DNA from: Terribium retamae
Lineage (GTDB): Bacteria > Pseudomonadota > Alphaproteobacteria > Rhizobiales > Rhizobiaceae
NCBI RefSeq assembly: GCF_022347545.1
Contig: NZ_JAKREW010000023.1
Span: 22,993-86,992, forward strand
DNA length: 64,000 bases
Direction of reading: 5' to 3'
The first letter of the stretch is position 1, and each line of letters opens with the position of its first letter. The notes under the pieces were generated by a model. It made no database searches and was not told the DNA's origin. It worked only from the letters and a program-made list of their open reading frames with translations. The position numbers and the translations under genes are program-made. Positions 1 through 8,733 of this stretch are shown here, piece by piece.

Positions 1-291
1 GTCGAGCGTGATTTCCAATTTTGCAGAAGTCCCGCTGGCCATCCACCGGCGGCGGATGATGGAAAAGTCGTGGCGCACGCCGCTGCCGGCCTCCAACGAC
101 ACAAGATCGCCGGCCGCGCAGCTTTCCGGTAGCCGCAGTGAAACCAGTTCCGTCAGATCGTGAGCCTGCGCGTGACGTTCCGCACTCGTGGTCAAGACAA
201 TCGTCGTTGCATTTCTTGCGTGTTCGACGGGACTCGGTGATCTTGCTTTGCCGTGACCAGAATCATCGAAAGCAGAAGGGGCTTTTGCCAT
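1..291 (-). CDS. Hypothetical protein, N-terminal part (runs off the left edge)
   Basis: An open minus-strand frame of 97 codons has no stop before the window edge. Third codon positions are mostly G or C from about position 190 leftwards, as in real genes of this genome. The ATG at 291-289 has GGAGAG ten bases upstream, but that site lies inside the divergent DUF2165 gene; a TTG at 195-193 is an alternative start without a clear ribosome binding site. The visible residues contain a leucine- and arginine-rich stretch but no family I recognise. Coding status is plausible rather than certain, and the C-terminus is missing. Confidence 0.45.
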   Translation of the reverse strand, partial: MAKAPSAFDDSGHGKARSPSPVEHARNATTIVLTTSAERHAQAHDLTELVSLRLPESCAAGDLVSLEAGSGVRHDFSIIRRRWMASGTSAKLEITLD

Positions 292-787
292 GACGTCACG
301 TCTCTCCAAGATCATCATGTGCCTGTGTCTGGCGGCGTTCGCCTTCCTCGTCGCCTTTGGCAACATCACCGACTATGGCTCGAACTTTGCCTTTGTCCAG
401 CATGTGCTTTCCATGGATACAACCTTTCCGGGCAATGCGCTGATGTACCGTTCGATCACCAATCCTGCGCTTTGGACTGCAGGTTATTGGCTGATCATCT
501 TCGGCGAGGCGCTGACCTGCGTGCTCTTCCTGATCGCTGCCTGGAACCTGTGGAGTGCCCGCAAGGCGAGCGGTCAAACATTCAACGATGCCAAGAAATT
601 CGCCATCATCGCCACCACCATGGGCTTCCTGGTCTGGTACTTCGGCTTCATGGTCGTTGGCGGCGAATGGTTCGCAATGTGGCAATCGCAAACCTGGAAC
701 GGTCAGGAAGCCGCCTTCAAGTTCTACATGACCATGCTTGTCGTTCTGATCTACATCATGCAACCAGACAGCGATCTCCAGCAGTAG
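290..787 (+). CDS. DUF2165 family small integral membrane protein
   Basis: A 165-residue protein with four predicted membrane segments, at about residues 8-25, 61-88, 102-128 and 143-158. The aromatic, Trp-rich composition around segments 2 and 3 (including a GYW and a GGEWFAMW stretch) is typical of DUF2165, a family of uncharacterised four-helix inner-membrane proteins. The ATG at 290 has AGAAGGGG about eight bases upstream. A longer frame at 253 in another phase is a shadow. Function is unknown. The start codon overlaps the start of the divergent minus-strand frame, so the two 5' leaders would be antisense to each other. Confidence 0.8.
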   Translation: MTSRLSKIIMCLCLAAFAFLVAFGNITDYGSNFAFVQHVLSMDTTFPGNALMYRSITNPALWTAGYWLIIFGEALTCVLFLIAAWNLWSARKASGQTFNDAKKFAIIATTMGFLVWYFGFMVVGGEWFAMWQSQTWNGQEAAFKFYMTMLVVLIYIMQPDSDLQQ

Positions 788-923
788 CGGCGTTATAGAC
801 GGCGTTGCGTGTCCGACTGAAAAACCTTGTCCTAATCAGTGATGCGCGGGCTGAGCGGCCGGTTGGTTTGCCGGGGCGCGGTAAACTGTCGCAGGCAAAT
901 GCGGGCAAATGTCGCACGCCGGC

Positions 924-952
924 TTGACGGTCTGGACCACGGCTTTGCATAA
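924..952 (+). promoter_or_regulatory. Possible sigma-70-type promoter for hppA
   Basis: TTGACG at 924-929 is followed after 16-17 bases by TGCATA/GCATAA at about 946-952. The pair lies about 100 bases upstream of the hppA start in a 263-base gap with no gene. The -10 match is weak, so this is only a candidate. Confidence 0.3.
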
Positions 953-1050
953 ATCGATCGAGGGGTCGGGATTCCGCTCGGGAGTCTCGGTTCGGTTCCA
1001 CGGCCTGGGGAGGAGGTCTGCCGGGCCATAGATCGAGGAATAATCCGCAA

Positions 1051-3189
1051 ATGACCATGCTTTATGTCGTCATCCTCTGCGGCGTGCTTTCGGTCGTCTA
1101 TGCCATCTGGGCTACACAGTCCGTGCTGGCGTCCGACCAGGGCAACGCGCGCATGCAGGAAATCGCCGCGGCTATCCGCGAGGGTGCGCAGGCCTATCTG
1201 GCGCGCCAATACACCACCATCGCCATCGTCGGGGTCGTCGTGTTCCTGCTGGCCTGGTGGCTGCTGTCGGGTACCGCTGCCATCGGCTTCCTGATCGGTG
1301 CTGTGCTTTCGGGCGCGGCAGGCTTCATAGGCATGCACGTTTCGGTGCGCGCCAATGTGCGCACGGCGCAGGCCGCGTCGAACAGCCTTTCGGCCGGCCT
1401 CGACATCGCCTTCAAATCGGGTGCCATCACCGGCATGCTGGTCGCAGGTTTGGCGCTGCTCGGCGTCTCCGTCTACTACTGGGTACTGACCGGTCCGCTG
1501 GGCCTGGCTCCCGGCGACCGTACCGTTATCGACTCGCTGGTGGCTTTGGGCTTCGGCGCTTCGTTGATTTCGATCTTCGCGCGTCTCGGCGGCGGCATCT
1601 TCACCAAGGGTGCCGACGTCGGCGGTGATCTCGTCGGCAAGGTGGAAGCCGGCATCCCGGAGGATGATCCACGCAATCCCGCTACCATCGCTGACAATGT
1701 CGGCGACAATGTCGGCGACTGCGCGGGCATGGCTGCCGACCTGTTCGAGACCTATGCCGTGACCGTGGTCGCCACCATGGTCCTGGCCGCCATCTTCTTT
1801 GCCGGCACCGATGTTCTGTCCAGCATGATGCTTTATCCGCTCGTCATCTGCGGCGCCTGCATCATCACGTCCATAGTCGGCACGTTCTTCGTGAAGCTCG
1901 GCGCCAACGGTTCAATCATGGGCGCGCTCTACAAGGGCCTGATCGTCACCGGCATCCTGTCGATCGTCGGATTGGGCGCCGCAACCTCCATGACCATAGG
2001 CTGGGGGACGATCGGTACCGGCGCGCATGTCGTGACCGGCACGAACCTGTTCATCTGCGGCCTGATCGGCTTGCTGGTGACGGCACTGATCGTGGTGATC
2101 ACCGAATATTATACCGGTACCAACAAGCGCCCGGTCAATTCGATCGCCCAGGCATCCGTGACAGGTCACGGTACCAACGTCATCCAGGGCCTCGCGGTCT
2201 CGCTGGAATCCACGGCGCTACCGGCCATTGTCATCGTCGGCGGCATTATCGCCACCTTCCAACTGGCAGGCCTGTTCGGTACGGCGATCGCCGTCACCAC
2301 CATGCTGGGTCTCGCTGGGATGATCGTGGCGCTCGACGCCTTCGGCCCGGTAACCGACAATGCCGGCGGTATCGCCGAAATGTCGGGCCTGCCGAGCGAA
2401 GTGCGCCATTCGACCGACGCATTGGACGCCGTCGGCAACACGACCAAGGCCGTCACCAAGGGCTACGCCATCGGTTCGGCCGGCCTCGGCGCGCTGGTCC
2501 TGTTCGCCGCTTATTCGAACGACCTGCAATATTTCGCAGCCAACGCCGCGCAATATCCGTACTTCTCCGATCTCGGCACGGTCTCCTTCGACCTGTCGAA
2601 CCCCTATGTGGTCGCCGGCCTGATCTTCGGCGGTCTCATCCCATATCTCTTCGGCGGCATTGCCATGACGGCGGTCGGCCGGGCGGCCGGCTCCATCGTG
2701 GAAGAGGTGCGCCGCCAGTTCCGCGAAGATCCGGGCATCATGAAAGGCACGTCCAAGCCCAACTATGCACGCGCGGTCGACCTTCTGACCAAGGCAGCAA
2801 TCAAGGAAATGATCATTCCCTCGCTGTTGCCGGTGCTTGCGCCGCTGGTTGTCTACTATGGCGTGCTTTTGATCTCCGGCTCCAAGGCGTCGGCTTTCGC
2901 GGCCCTTGGAGCGTCGCTGCTTGGCGTCATCGTCAACGGCCTGTTCGTGGCCATTTCGATGACCTCCGGTGGCGGCGCATGGGACAACGCCAAGAAGTCG
3001 TTCGAGGACGGTTTTGTCGACAAGGATGGTGTGAAGCATCTGAAGGGCTCGGAAGCCCACAAGGCTTCCGTAACCGGTGATACGGTCGGCGATCCCTACA
3101 AGGATACCGCCGGTCCGGCCGTCAATCCGGCCATCAAAATCACCAACATCGTCGCGCTGCTGCTGCTGGCTGTACTGGCTCACAGCTAA
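1051..3189 (+). CDS. hppA: K+-independent proton-translocating pyrophosphatase
   Basis: A 712-residue polytopic inner-membrane pump that couples hydrolysis of pyrophosphate to proton export. The catalytic region with EAGIPEDDPRNPA and the two DNVGDN/DCAG aspartate clusters lies at about residues 195-235. Residues 462-467 read GNTTKA. In this family Lys at that place marks the K+-independent class, and Ala marks the K+-dependent class. The length is normal, with about 16 membrane segments. The ATG has GAGGAAT about 13 bases upstream. The gene converges on bamE and the two share a terminator. It supplies proton motive force while removing pyrophosphate made by biosynthesis. Confidence 0.97.
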   Translation: MTMLYVVILCGVLSVVYAIWATQSVLASDQGNARMQEIAAAIREGAQAYLARQYTTIAIVGVVVFLLAWWLLSGTAAIGFLIGAVLSGAAGFIGMHVSVRANVRTAQAASNSLSAGLDIAFKSGAITGMLVAGLALLGVSVYYWVLTGPLGLAPGDRTVIDSLVALGFGASLISIFARLGGGIFTKGADVGGDLVGKVEAGIPEDDPRNPATIADNVGDNVGDCAGMAADLFETYAVTVVATMVLAAIFFAGTDVLSSMMLYPLVICGACIITSIVGTFFVKLGANGSIMGALYKGLIVTGILSIVGLGAATSMTIGWGTIGTGAHVVTGTNLFICGLIGLLVTALIVVITEYYTGTNKRPVNSIAQASVTGHGTNVIQGLAVSLESTALPAIVIVGGIIATFQLAGLFGTAIAVTTMLGLAGMIVALDAFGPVTDNAGGIAEMSGLPSEVRHSTDALDAVGNTTKAVTKGYAIGSAGLGALVLFAAYSNDLQYFAANAAQYPYFSDLGTVSFDLSNPYVVAGLIFGGLIPYLFGGIAMTAVGRAAGSIVEEVRRQFREDPGIMKGTSKPNYARAVDLLTKAAIKEMIIPSLLPVLAPLVVYYGVLLISGSKASAFAALGASLLGVIVNGLFVAISMTSGGGAWDNAKKSFEDGFVDKDGVKHLKGSEAHKASVTGDTVGDPYKDTAGPAVNPAIKITNIVALLLLAVLAHS

Positions 3190-3215
3190 GCCTGTCTGAA
3201 TTCGGTCCGAAAACC

Positions 3216-3250
3216 AAGAACCCGCGGGATCGCTCCCGCGGGTTCTTTCG
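3216..3250. terminator. Bidirectional intrinsic terminator between hppA and bamE
   Basis: A perfect 14-bp stem (3216-3229 with 3234-3247) closes a 4-base loop. A-rich and T-rich arms on each side make it work on both strands, as expected between the convergent hppA and bamE genes. Confidence 0.9.
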
Positions 3251-3290
3251 TTTCATGCGTTCGGCCGTTGCTGGCCGCACTGCCGATGGA

Positions 3291-3815
3291 TTAGAGCGCT
3301 GCCGCCGGATTGGGCTTGAGCTTGCCGGCGCCGGAGATGATCTGGCCGAGGAAATTCTGATCCTTGCCGCCGGTCGGCGTCGTGCGTGAGATGAAGTCGA
3401 ACACCTTGCCGTCCTTCAGCCCGTAATTGGCAAGACGTTCAACACGACCGTCCTGTCCGAAATAAACCGCCAGCACTTTCTGGTCGACAACGCGCGGATT
3501 GGCAAAGGCAACCGAACGGCGGCGTGTCTGGGAGATGTAGTAGAAGACCTCATTGTCAAAGGTCGCGGTCGTGGAGGGGGTGCCGAGCGCAAGCAGGACC
3601 TGTTCGCGGCTGGAGCCCACCGGAACCGAATCCAGCGTCTGCTGGTCGACGATGTAGCCTTGGGTAAGGGTTTCGCCGGGAGTGAGGTCCCCGAACATCT
3701 TGGACGAATTGCAACCGCTCAGCGCCGTCGCAATGACAAGCATCGAGGCGACGGAAGCAGGACCTGCCAGCAAGGCGGTCGACTTGAATTTCAATGCGCG
3801 CAACGACAACTCCAT
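3291..3815 (-). CDS. bamE: BamE/SmpA/OmlA outer-membrane assembly lipoprotein
   Basis: A 174-residue lipoprotein with a basic start, a hydrophobic stretch and a lipobox ending LSGC with Cys35, so the mature protein is predicted to be lipid-anchored at the outer membrane. The SmpA/OmlA fold spans about residues 50-140: the VPVGSSREQVLLALGTPS segment is the classical family signature, followed by FDNEVFYYISQ. BamE is a small subunit of the BAM complex that inserts beta-barrel proteins. The start at 3815 is chosen for GAGAG upstream; Met25 is a poorer start because it would shorten the signal sequence. The gene is divergent from the bc1 chaperone gene. Confidence 0.9.
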   Translation of the reverse strand: MELSLRALKFKSTALLAGPASVASMLVIATALSGCNSSKMFGDLTPGETLTQGYIVDQQTLDSVPVGSSREQVLLALGTPSTTATFDNEVFYYISQTRRRSVAFANPRVVDQKVLAVYFGQDGRVERLANYGLKDGKVFDFISRTTPTGGKDQNFLGQIISGAGKLKPNPAAAL

Positions 3816-3924
3816 AGTCCACTCTCGGGCACCGGCTTGCGCGAGGCGGCAAAACCGGTAAACCAGCTTAGCCGCCGATGCAACAATTGTGCCTTAACAA
3901 ACAGGTCCCCGGGAGACCGTCCCC

Positions 3925-4464
3925 ATGTTTCAGCGCCTGTTCGGCCGCCAACGTCAAGCCAACCGCGCCATAATCGAGGCCCTGTACGGGCAAATCGTGG
4001 CGGCGGCGCGGCAAACTTTCTTTTATTCGGACTGGAATGTGCCCGACACGCCGCTCGGTCGTTTCGAGATGCTGTCGCTGCACATGTTCCTGTTCCAGCA
4101 CCGGCTACATGGTGAGAGCGGCGTGGCAGGGGAATTGGCCCAGACGCTGATCGACGAGTTCTTCACCGATGTAGACCATTCGCTGCGGGAGCTCGGCATC
4201 AGCGATGTCGGCGTGCCGAAACGCATGAAGAAGCTGGCAAAGATGTATTATGGGCGAACCGCCGCCTATGCGGATGCGTTGGAACGTAATGACGAGGGCG
4301 ATCTTGCAGCCGCCTTATCCCGCAACGTTCGCCCTGAAGTCGCGGTCTGGAAGGAGGCGGCTCAGATGGCGACTTATGTAATGCGGGCCAGAGACGCGCT
4401 CGCCGGACAGTCGTCGCAGGCGATCTGTCTGGGTGAGCTTTCCTATCCGGCCGCCGCAGGCTGA
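3925..4464 (+). CDS. Ubiquinol-cytochrome c chaperone (CBP3/UQCC1-like)
   Basis: A 179-residue protein with the CBP3-type motifs: YxQIVAAARQ near residue 20, then DTPLGRFEMLSLHMFLFQHRL and the DVDHSLRELGISD/VPKRMKKL segment. Mitochondrial CBP3/UQCC1 assists cytochrome b synthesis and bc1 complex assembly; the alphaproteobacterial relatives are assumed to do the same. It is followed after 12 bases by the DUF177 gene and is probably cotranscribed with it. No membrane segment is seen. Confidence 0.88.
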   Translation: MFQRLFGRQRQANRAIIEALYGQIVAAARQTFFYSDWNVPDTPLGRFEMLSLHMFLFQHRLHGESGVAGELAQTLIDEFFTDVDHSLRELGISDVGVPKRMKKLAKMYYGRTAAYADALERNDEGDLAAALSRNVRPEVAVWKEAAQMATYVMRARDALAGQSSQAICLGELSYPAAAG

Positions 4465-4476
4465 AGGGTAATAACG

Positions 4477-5028
4477 ATGAAGCACCAGGAAGAGTCCACG
4501 AGTTCCGTCTCGTTCGACGCACATGTTTCGCGCTTGCCGCAAAACGGTATGCCGGTACGCATCGAAGCGGATCCGGCTCAGCGTGAAGCTCTGGCCAAGG
4601 ACCATGATTTGCTCTCGGTCGAGCGTTATGTCGCCGAGCTTCTGGTCGCTCCGTGGAAGCGCCATGGCGTCAAAGTGACCGGCCGCGTCGAAGCAGACAT
4701 CACCCAGGCCTGCGTGGTAACGCTGGAGCCTGTCACTGCCCATATCGACGAAGAGGTGGAGGGCCTTTTTCTTCCCGAGGATTCGAAACTTGGTCGCCAG
4801 GGATTCGAAGGCGGTGGCGAGATCATGCTCGATGCGGAAGGGCCAGACAGTCCGGAAACCTTCAGCGGCGATACCGTCGATGTCGGTGCTTTGGCCGAAC
4901 AGTTCTTTGGCCTGGCGATCGACCCTTATCCGCGCAAGCTTGGTGTGACGATCGACATCGCCTCGCAAGAACCGGCAGAGGAAAGCGAATTCCAGAGAAA
5001 GCTGAAATCCCTGCTAGGAAAATCCTGA
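4477..5028 (+). CDS. DUF177 (YceD-like) protein
   Basis: A 183-residue soluble protein of the DUF177 family. Visible family features are the V(E)ADITQACVVTLEPV stretch near residue 75, the acidic middle, and the DLVALAEQFFGLAIDPYPRK-type segment near residue 130. In many bacteria DUF177 precedes rpmF and plsX and is linked to 23S rRNA accumulation. Here rpmF is absent and plsX follows after 105 bases. A metal-binding CxxC pair is not present in this copy. It is the first gene of the lipid block. Confidence 0.85.
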   Translation: MKHQEESTSSVSFDAHVSRLPQNGMPVRIEADPAQREALAKDHDLLSVERYVAELLVAPWKRHGVKVTGRVEADITQACVVTLEPVTAHIDEEVEGLFLPEDSKLGRQGFEGGGEIMLDAEGPDSPETFSGDTVDVGALAEQFFGLAIDPYPRKLGVTIDIASQEPAEESEFQRKLKSLLGKS

Positions 5029-5133
5029 AAGCCATGGACTGACGACAAAAGCCGGTTGTGCGGGGATTCAAAACCGCTATTTTCGCCGGAAAGTCACGAT
5101 GGTCCCAAGCCAACCCCACGAGATGAATAACGC

Positions 5134-6204
5134 GTGATAAAAATCTCCATTGATGCCATGGGCGGCGACCACGGTCCCGGCGTGGTCATTCCGGCGCTCC
5201 ATACTGTCGCCACCCGCCGTCCGGACATCCGTTTCGTCATCTACGGTCGCGAGGAAGTGGTACGGCCTGAATTGGCGAAATTTCCCGGCCTCGCCGAGAA
5301 GAGCGAATTCTTCCACTGCGATGTGGCTGTCCGCATGGACGACAAGCCAAGCCAGGCATTGCGTCATGGCCGCTGGAAATCGTCGATGTGGAAGGCGATC
5401 GAAGCGGTAAAAAGCAATTCTGCCGATGCATGCGTGTCCGCAGGAAATACCGGCGCGCTTATGGCGATGTCGAAATTCTGCCTGCGCACGATGGCAACCA
5501 TCGATCGGCCTGCGATTGCGGCCATTTGGCCGACCATGCGTGGCGAAAGCGTGGTGCTGGATGTCGGTGCAACCATCGGCGCCGACGCCCACCAGCTGGT
5601 CGATTTCGCCATTCTTGGCACCGGCATGGCACGCGCCGTCTTCGGTGTGGAGCGGCCGACTGTCGGCCTGCTCAATGTTGGTGTCGAAGAGATCAAGGGC
5701 CAGGAAGTGGTCAAGGAGGCCGGGCGCATGCTGCGCGAGGCTGACATGAATTCACTCACCTACCACGGCTTTGTCGAGGGCGACGACATCGGAAAGGGCA
5801 CCGTTGACGTCGTGGTGACGGAGGGCTTTGCCGGCAATATCGCTTTGAAGACCGCGGAAGGCACAGCGCGCCAGATCGGCGGGTATTTACGCGCGGCCAT
5901 GGGCCGAACCCTGATGGCACGCATTGGCTATCTGTTCGCCAAAGGCGCTTTCGACCTTTTGCGCGAAAAAATGGACGTCAGCCGTTCCAATGGCGGTGTT
6001 TTCCTCGGATTGGACGGTGTCGTGGTAAAAAGCCACGGCGGTGCCGATTCGGCAGGGTTTGCAGCGGCGGTGGAACTGGCCTACGACATGGTGCGCAACC
6101 GGTTGCTTGATCGTATTGAGGCGGATCTCGATCTGTTTCACGCGCGCAACCCTCAGTCTCCGGCCTCGAGAAGGCCCGACGTCGCGGTCGACGAAGAAGG
6201 ATAG
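5134..6204 (+). CDS. plsX: Phosphate acyltransferase PlsX
   Basis: A 356-residue enzyme that converts acyl-ACP to acyl-phosphate, the acyl donor for PlsY in phospholipid synthesis. The N-terminal ISIDAMGGDHGP motif, the SAGNTGALMAMS segment and the GFAGNIALKTAEG segment are hallmarks of the family, and the length is normal. The start is GTG at 5134, chosen because the conserved N-terminus begins there. Six bases separate it from fabH, so the two genes form a tight operon that joins fatty acid initiation and membrane lipid synthesis. Confidence 0.96.
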   Translation: MIKISIDAMGGDHGPGVVIPALHTVATRRPDIRFVIYGREEVVRPELAKFPGLAEKSEFFHCDVAVRMDDKPSQALRHGRWKSSMWKAIEAVKSNSADACVSAGNTGALMAMSKFCLRTMATIDRPAIAAIWPTMRGESVVLDVGATIGADAHQLVDFAILGTGMARAVFGVERPTVGLLNVGVEEIKGQEVVKEAGRMLREADMNSLTYHGFVEGDDIGKGTVDVVVTEGFAGNIALKTAEGTARQIGGYLRAAMGRTLMARIGYLFAKGAFDLLREKMDVSRSNGGVFLGLDGVVVKSHGGADSAGFAAAVELAYDMVRNRLLDRIEADLDLFHARNPQSPASRRPDVAVDEEG

Positions 6205-6210
6205 ACTAGC

Positions 6211-7182
6211 TTGATCAGATCAGTCGTGCGCGGTACGGGCCAGGCGTTGCCCCGCCGCATCATGAAGAATGCCGATTTCGAGGGCATGGTCGAGACGTCG
6301 GACGAATGGATCGTCCAGCGTACCGGTATCCGCCAGCGGCATATCGCTTCGGATGACGAAACGACTGCTTCGCTCGGCGAGGCTGCGGCGCGTGCCGCGC
6401 TTGCCAATGGCGGTCTGACGCCTGACGATATCGACCTGATTGTGCTGGCGACCTCCACGCCCAACAATACGTTCCCGGCCACAGCGGTCGAGATCCAACA
6501 GCGGCTGGGCATGCGCCATGGCTATGCATTTGACATGCAGGCTGTGTGCTCCGGCTTTGTCTATGCGGTCACCACGGCTGATGCTTACATCCGTGCGGGG
6601 CTGGCCAAGCGCGTTCTGGTCATCGGCTCCGAGACGTTCTCGCGAATTCTCGACTGGAATGACCGCTCCACCTGCGTGCTTTTCGGGGACGGCGCCGGTG
6701 CGCTGGTGCTGGAGGCGACAGAAGGGGCGGGCACGATCGCCGATCGTGGTGTGCTGGCAGCCAGCCTGCGTTCCGACGGCACGCACAAGGAAAAGCTCTA
6801 CGTCGATGGCGGACCGTCGACCACGGGAACGGTCGGTCATCTCAGGATGGAAGGCCGGGAAGTGTTCAAGCATGCCGTCGGCATGATCACCGACGTCATC
6901 GAGGCGACGTTTTCGCAGGCGGGTATCACGGCCGAAGACCTCGACTGGTTCGTGCCGCACCAGGCAAACAAACGCATCATCGACGCCTCCGCCAAGAAGC
7001 TCGGCATTGCGGAAGAGAAAGTGGTGATCACGGTCGACAAGCACGGCAACACCTCGGCCGCCTCGGTGCCGTTGGCGCTTTCGATCGCTGCCGTCGATGG
7101 TCGCATCAAGCGCGGCGACCTCGTTCTTCTCGAGGCGATGGGTGGTGGTTTCACCTGGGGTGCGGTTCTCGTCAGATGGTGA
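6211..7182 (+). CDS. fabH: Beta-ketoacyl-ACP synthase III
   Basis: A 323-residue thiolase-fold enzyme that condenses acetyl-CoA with malonyl-ACP to start fatty acid synthesis. The catalytic triad is visible: Cys113 in AVCSGF, His250 in PHQAN and Asn280 in HGNTSAAS. The start is TTG at 6211, six bases after plsX ends; the conserved N-terminal RSVVRGTGQALP begins directly after it and no ATG or GTG fits. The use of GTG for plsX and TTG for fabH suggests modest translation or coupling. ihfA follows after 101 bases. Confidence 0.96.
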   Translation: MIRSVVRGTGQALPRRIMKNADFEGMVETSDEWIVQRTGIRQRHIASDDETTASLGEAAARAALANGGLTPDDIDLIVLATSTPNNTFPATAVEIQQRLGMRHGYAFDMQAVCSGFVYAVTTADAYIRAGLAKRVLVIGSETFSRILDWNDRSTCVLFGDGAGALVLEATEGAGTIADRGVLAASLRSDGTHKEKLYVDGGPSTTGTVGHLRMEGREVFKHAVGMITDVIEATFSQAGITAEDLDWFVPHQANKRIIDASAKKLGIAEEKVVITVDKHGNTSAASVPLALSIAAVDGRIKRGDLVLLEAMGGGFTWGAVLVRW

Positions 7183-7283
7183 GGCGAACCGCACGGTTCG
7201 GTTCTTGACCTTGTCGAGTCAATTACTTAGGCTCCGCCCTCGTTTAGTCGATACATTTGAGCAAAAGCTGATAGGACGGTCTG

Positions 7284-7601
7284 ATGGGGGGAAAGACGCT
7301 TACACGTGCTGACCTTGCAGAGGCCGTTTATCGAAAAGTCGGCTTGTCCCGCACGGAGTCGGCCGAACTGGTCGAAGCGGTGCTTGACGAAATCTGCGAG
7401 GCGATCGTGCGCGGAGAGACGGTCAAGCTGTCGTCCTTCGCGACTTTCCATGTGCGCTCCAAGAACGAGCGCATCGGTCGCAATCCTAAGACCGGCGAAG
7501 AAGTGCCGATTCTGCCGCGCCGGGTGATGACCTTCAAGGCTTCGAACGTGTTGAAGAGTCGAATCCTGCGCTCGCATCAGGCCAAGACCAAAGGCAAATA
7601 G
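7284..7601 (+). CDS. ihfA: Integration host factor subunit alpha
   Basis: A 105-residue HU/IHF-family DNA-bending protein. It begins with the LTRADLAEAVYRKVGLSR dimerisation helix and has the DNA-intercalating arm with GRNPKTGEEVPI near residues 62-73. The alpha-subunit identity follows from the position after fabH, where ihfA lies in alphaproteobacteria, and from the FASNVLK-like end. IHF bends DNA at many promoters, including sigma-54 promoters such as the one seen for glnB. The ATG at 7284 follows a T-rich 101-base gap. Confidence 0.95.
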   Translation: MGGKTLTRADLAEAVYRKVGLSRTESAELVEAVLDEICEAIVRGETVKLSSFATFHVRSKNERIGRNPKTGEEVPILPRRVMTFKASNVLKSRILRSHQAKTKGK

Positions 7602-7789
7602 CCGACTAGCCGGTTGAAAACCGGCCGTAGCCTCAGGCCAGGCTTGAAAATCAGGCGATAAACCGCTGAAATAAACCTCGATTCGACATAGATGTGTCGA
7701 ATCTTCGGTTCGTCTGTTCTTTGCGCATTGGATTGACCCGGCGCACGCGACGACGCGTCCGATCCGATGCCCAGCGCGAGGATCCGCCC

Positions 7790-8329
7790 ATGGACAAGAG
7801 CCCCGACGCCTTCCGCACCATTTCCGAGGTTGCAGAAGACCTTGATCTGCCGCAGCACGTGCTGCGCTTCTGGGAAACGCGTTTCACCCAGATCAAGCCG
7901 ATGAAACGCGGCGGCGGCCGCCGCTATTACCGGCCGCAGGACGTCGAGCTGATCAAGGGCATTCGTCATATGCTCTATGACCAGGGTTATACGATCAAGG
8001 GCGTGCAGAAGCTTCTGCGCGAGAACGGGAACCAGTTCTTGATCGCTGTTGGCCACGGCGACGTTGCGGCCGTTGAAGCGATTGCCCAGCGCAAGCAGGC
8101 GGAAGAAGTGCCGTTGACGCCTGGTGCGCAACCGCGCGCTGAAGACGAATTGCTGGTAGGCCAACCAACTGCCAAGCCCAATCGCCGCTTCTTCGGCCTT
8201 GGCAAGGCAGATGACGAGGGGCCGGTGCAGGCCGGTTCAGGCAAGCTTTCACGCGACAACCGAGCATTGCTACAGGAAGCGCTGTTCGACCTGCTGGAAT
8301 GCAAGCGTCTGCTCGATCAGGTGCGCTAG
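7790..8329 (+). CDS. MerR family transcriptional regulator
   Basis: A 179-residue regulator with an N-terminal winged helix of the MerR type (residues 8-78: TISEVAEDLDLPQHVLRFWE, then RRYYRPQDVELI and YTIKGVQKLL). The C-terminal half has no cysteine cluster, so metal sensing is unlikely. This is the MerR gene that follows ihfA in many alphaproteobacteria. The ATG at 7790 is chosen because a GCGAGGAT ribosome binding site precedes it; the frame is open further upstream to 7694 but that part is arginine-rich and lacks family features. The stop overlaps the start of a palindromic repeat. Confidence 0.88.
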   Translation: MDKSPDAFRTISEVAEDLDLPQHVLRFWETRFTQIKPMKRGGGRRYYRPQDVELIKGIRHMLYDQGYTIKGVQKLLRENGNQFLIAVGHGDVAAVEAIAQRKQAEEVPLTPGAQPRAEDELLVGQPTAKPNRRFFGLGKADDEGPVQAGSGKLSRDNRALLQEALFDLLECKRLLDQVR

Positions 8330-8330
8330 A

Positions 8331-8426
8331 GCATTTTGTAGCCAAGTGGAATCACTTGGCGTTACAAAAATGCGACGAAAACAAAAACTTAGAGCGTTGC
8401 CGCGTTTCCGTGAAAAACGGAAACGC
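8331..8426. repeat. Double palindromic intergenic repeat
   Basis: Two hairpins lie directly after the merR stop. The first (8331-8373) pairs GCATTTTGTA and GCCAAGTG with CACTTGGC and TACAAAAATGC. The second (8402-8426) pairs GCGTTTCCGT with ACGGAAACGC around GAAAA. The TAGAGC...GTTTCCG sequence is related to the element at 48852-48895, so this is a dispersed repeat family. It may also end merR transcription. Confidence 0.7.
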
Positions 8427-8501
8427 TTTGAAGTCCCGGGCGGTAGAAGTCGAACGGCATGCTGGATGCCGTTTGGGGTCAAGTCGATCTATCGGGAAGA
8501 A

Positions 8502-8578
<77 letters not shown>

Positions 8579-8733
8579 AGCCGGTCGCGATGTACGTGAT
8601 AGGCATTCGCCGGTCAACCTGTTTCGCAGGGAATCTGTAGGTGGGATGTTTCTGTCCCCAAACCAAACTCGCTTCCCTGGCGGCGAGCGTCCAGCTGTTG
8701 TGCGTCAGGGCTTTAGGACCTCATTTGAGAAGG

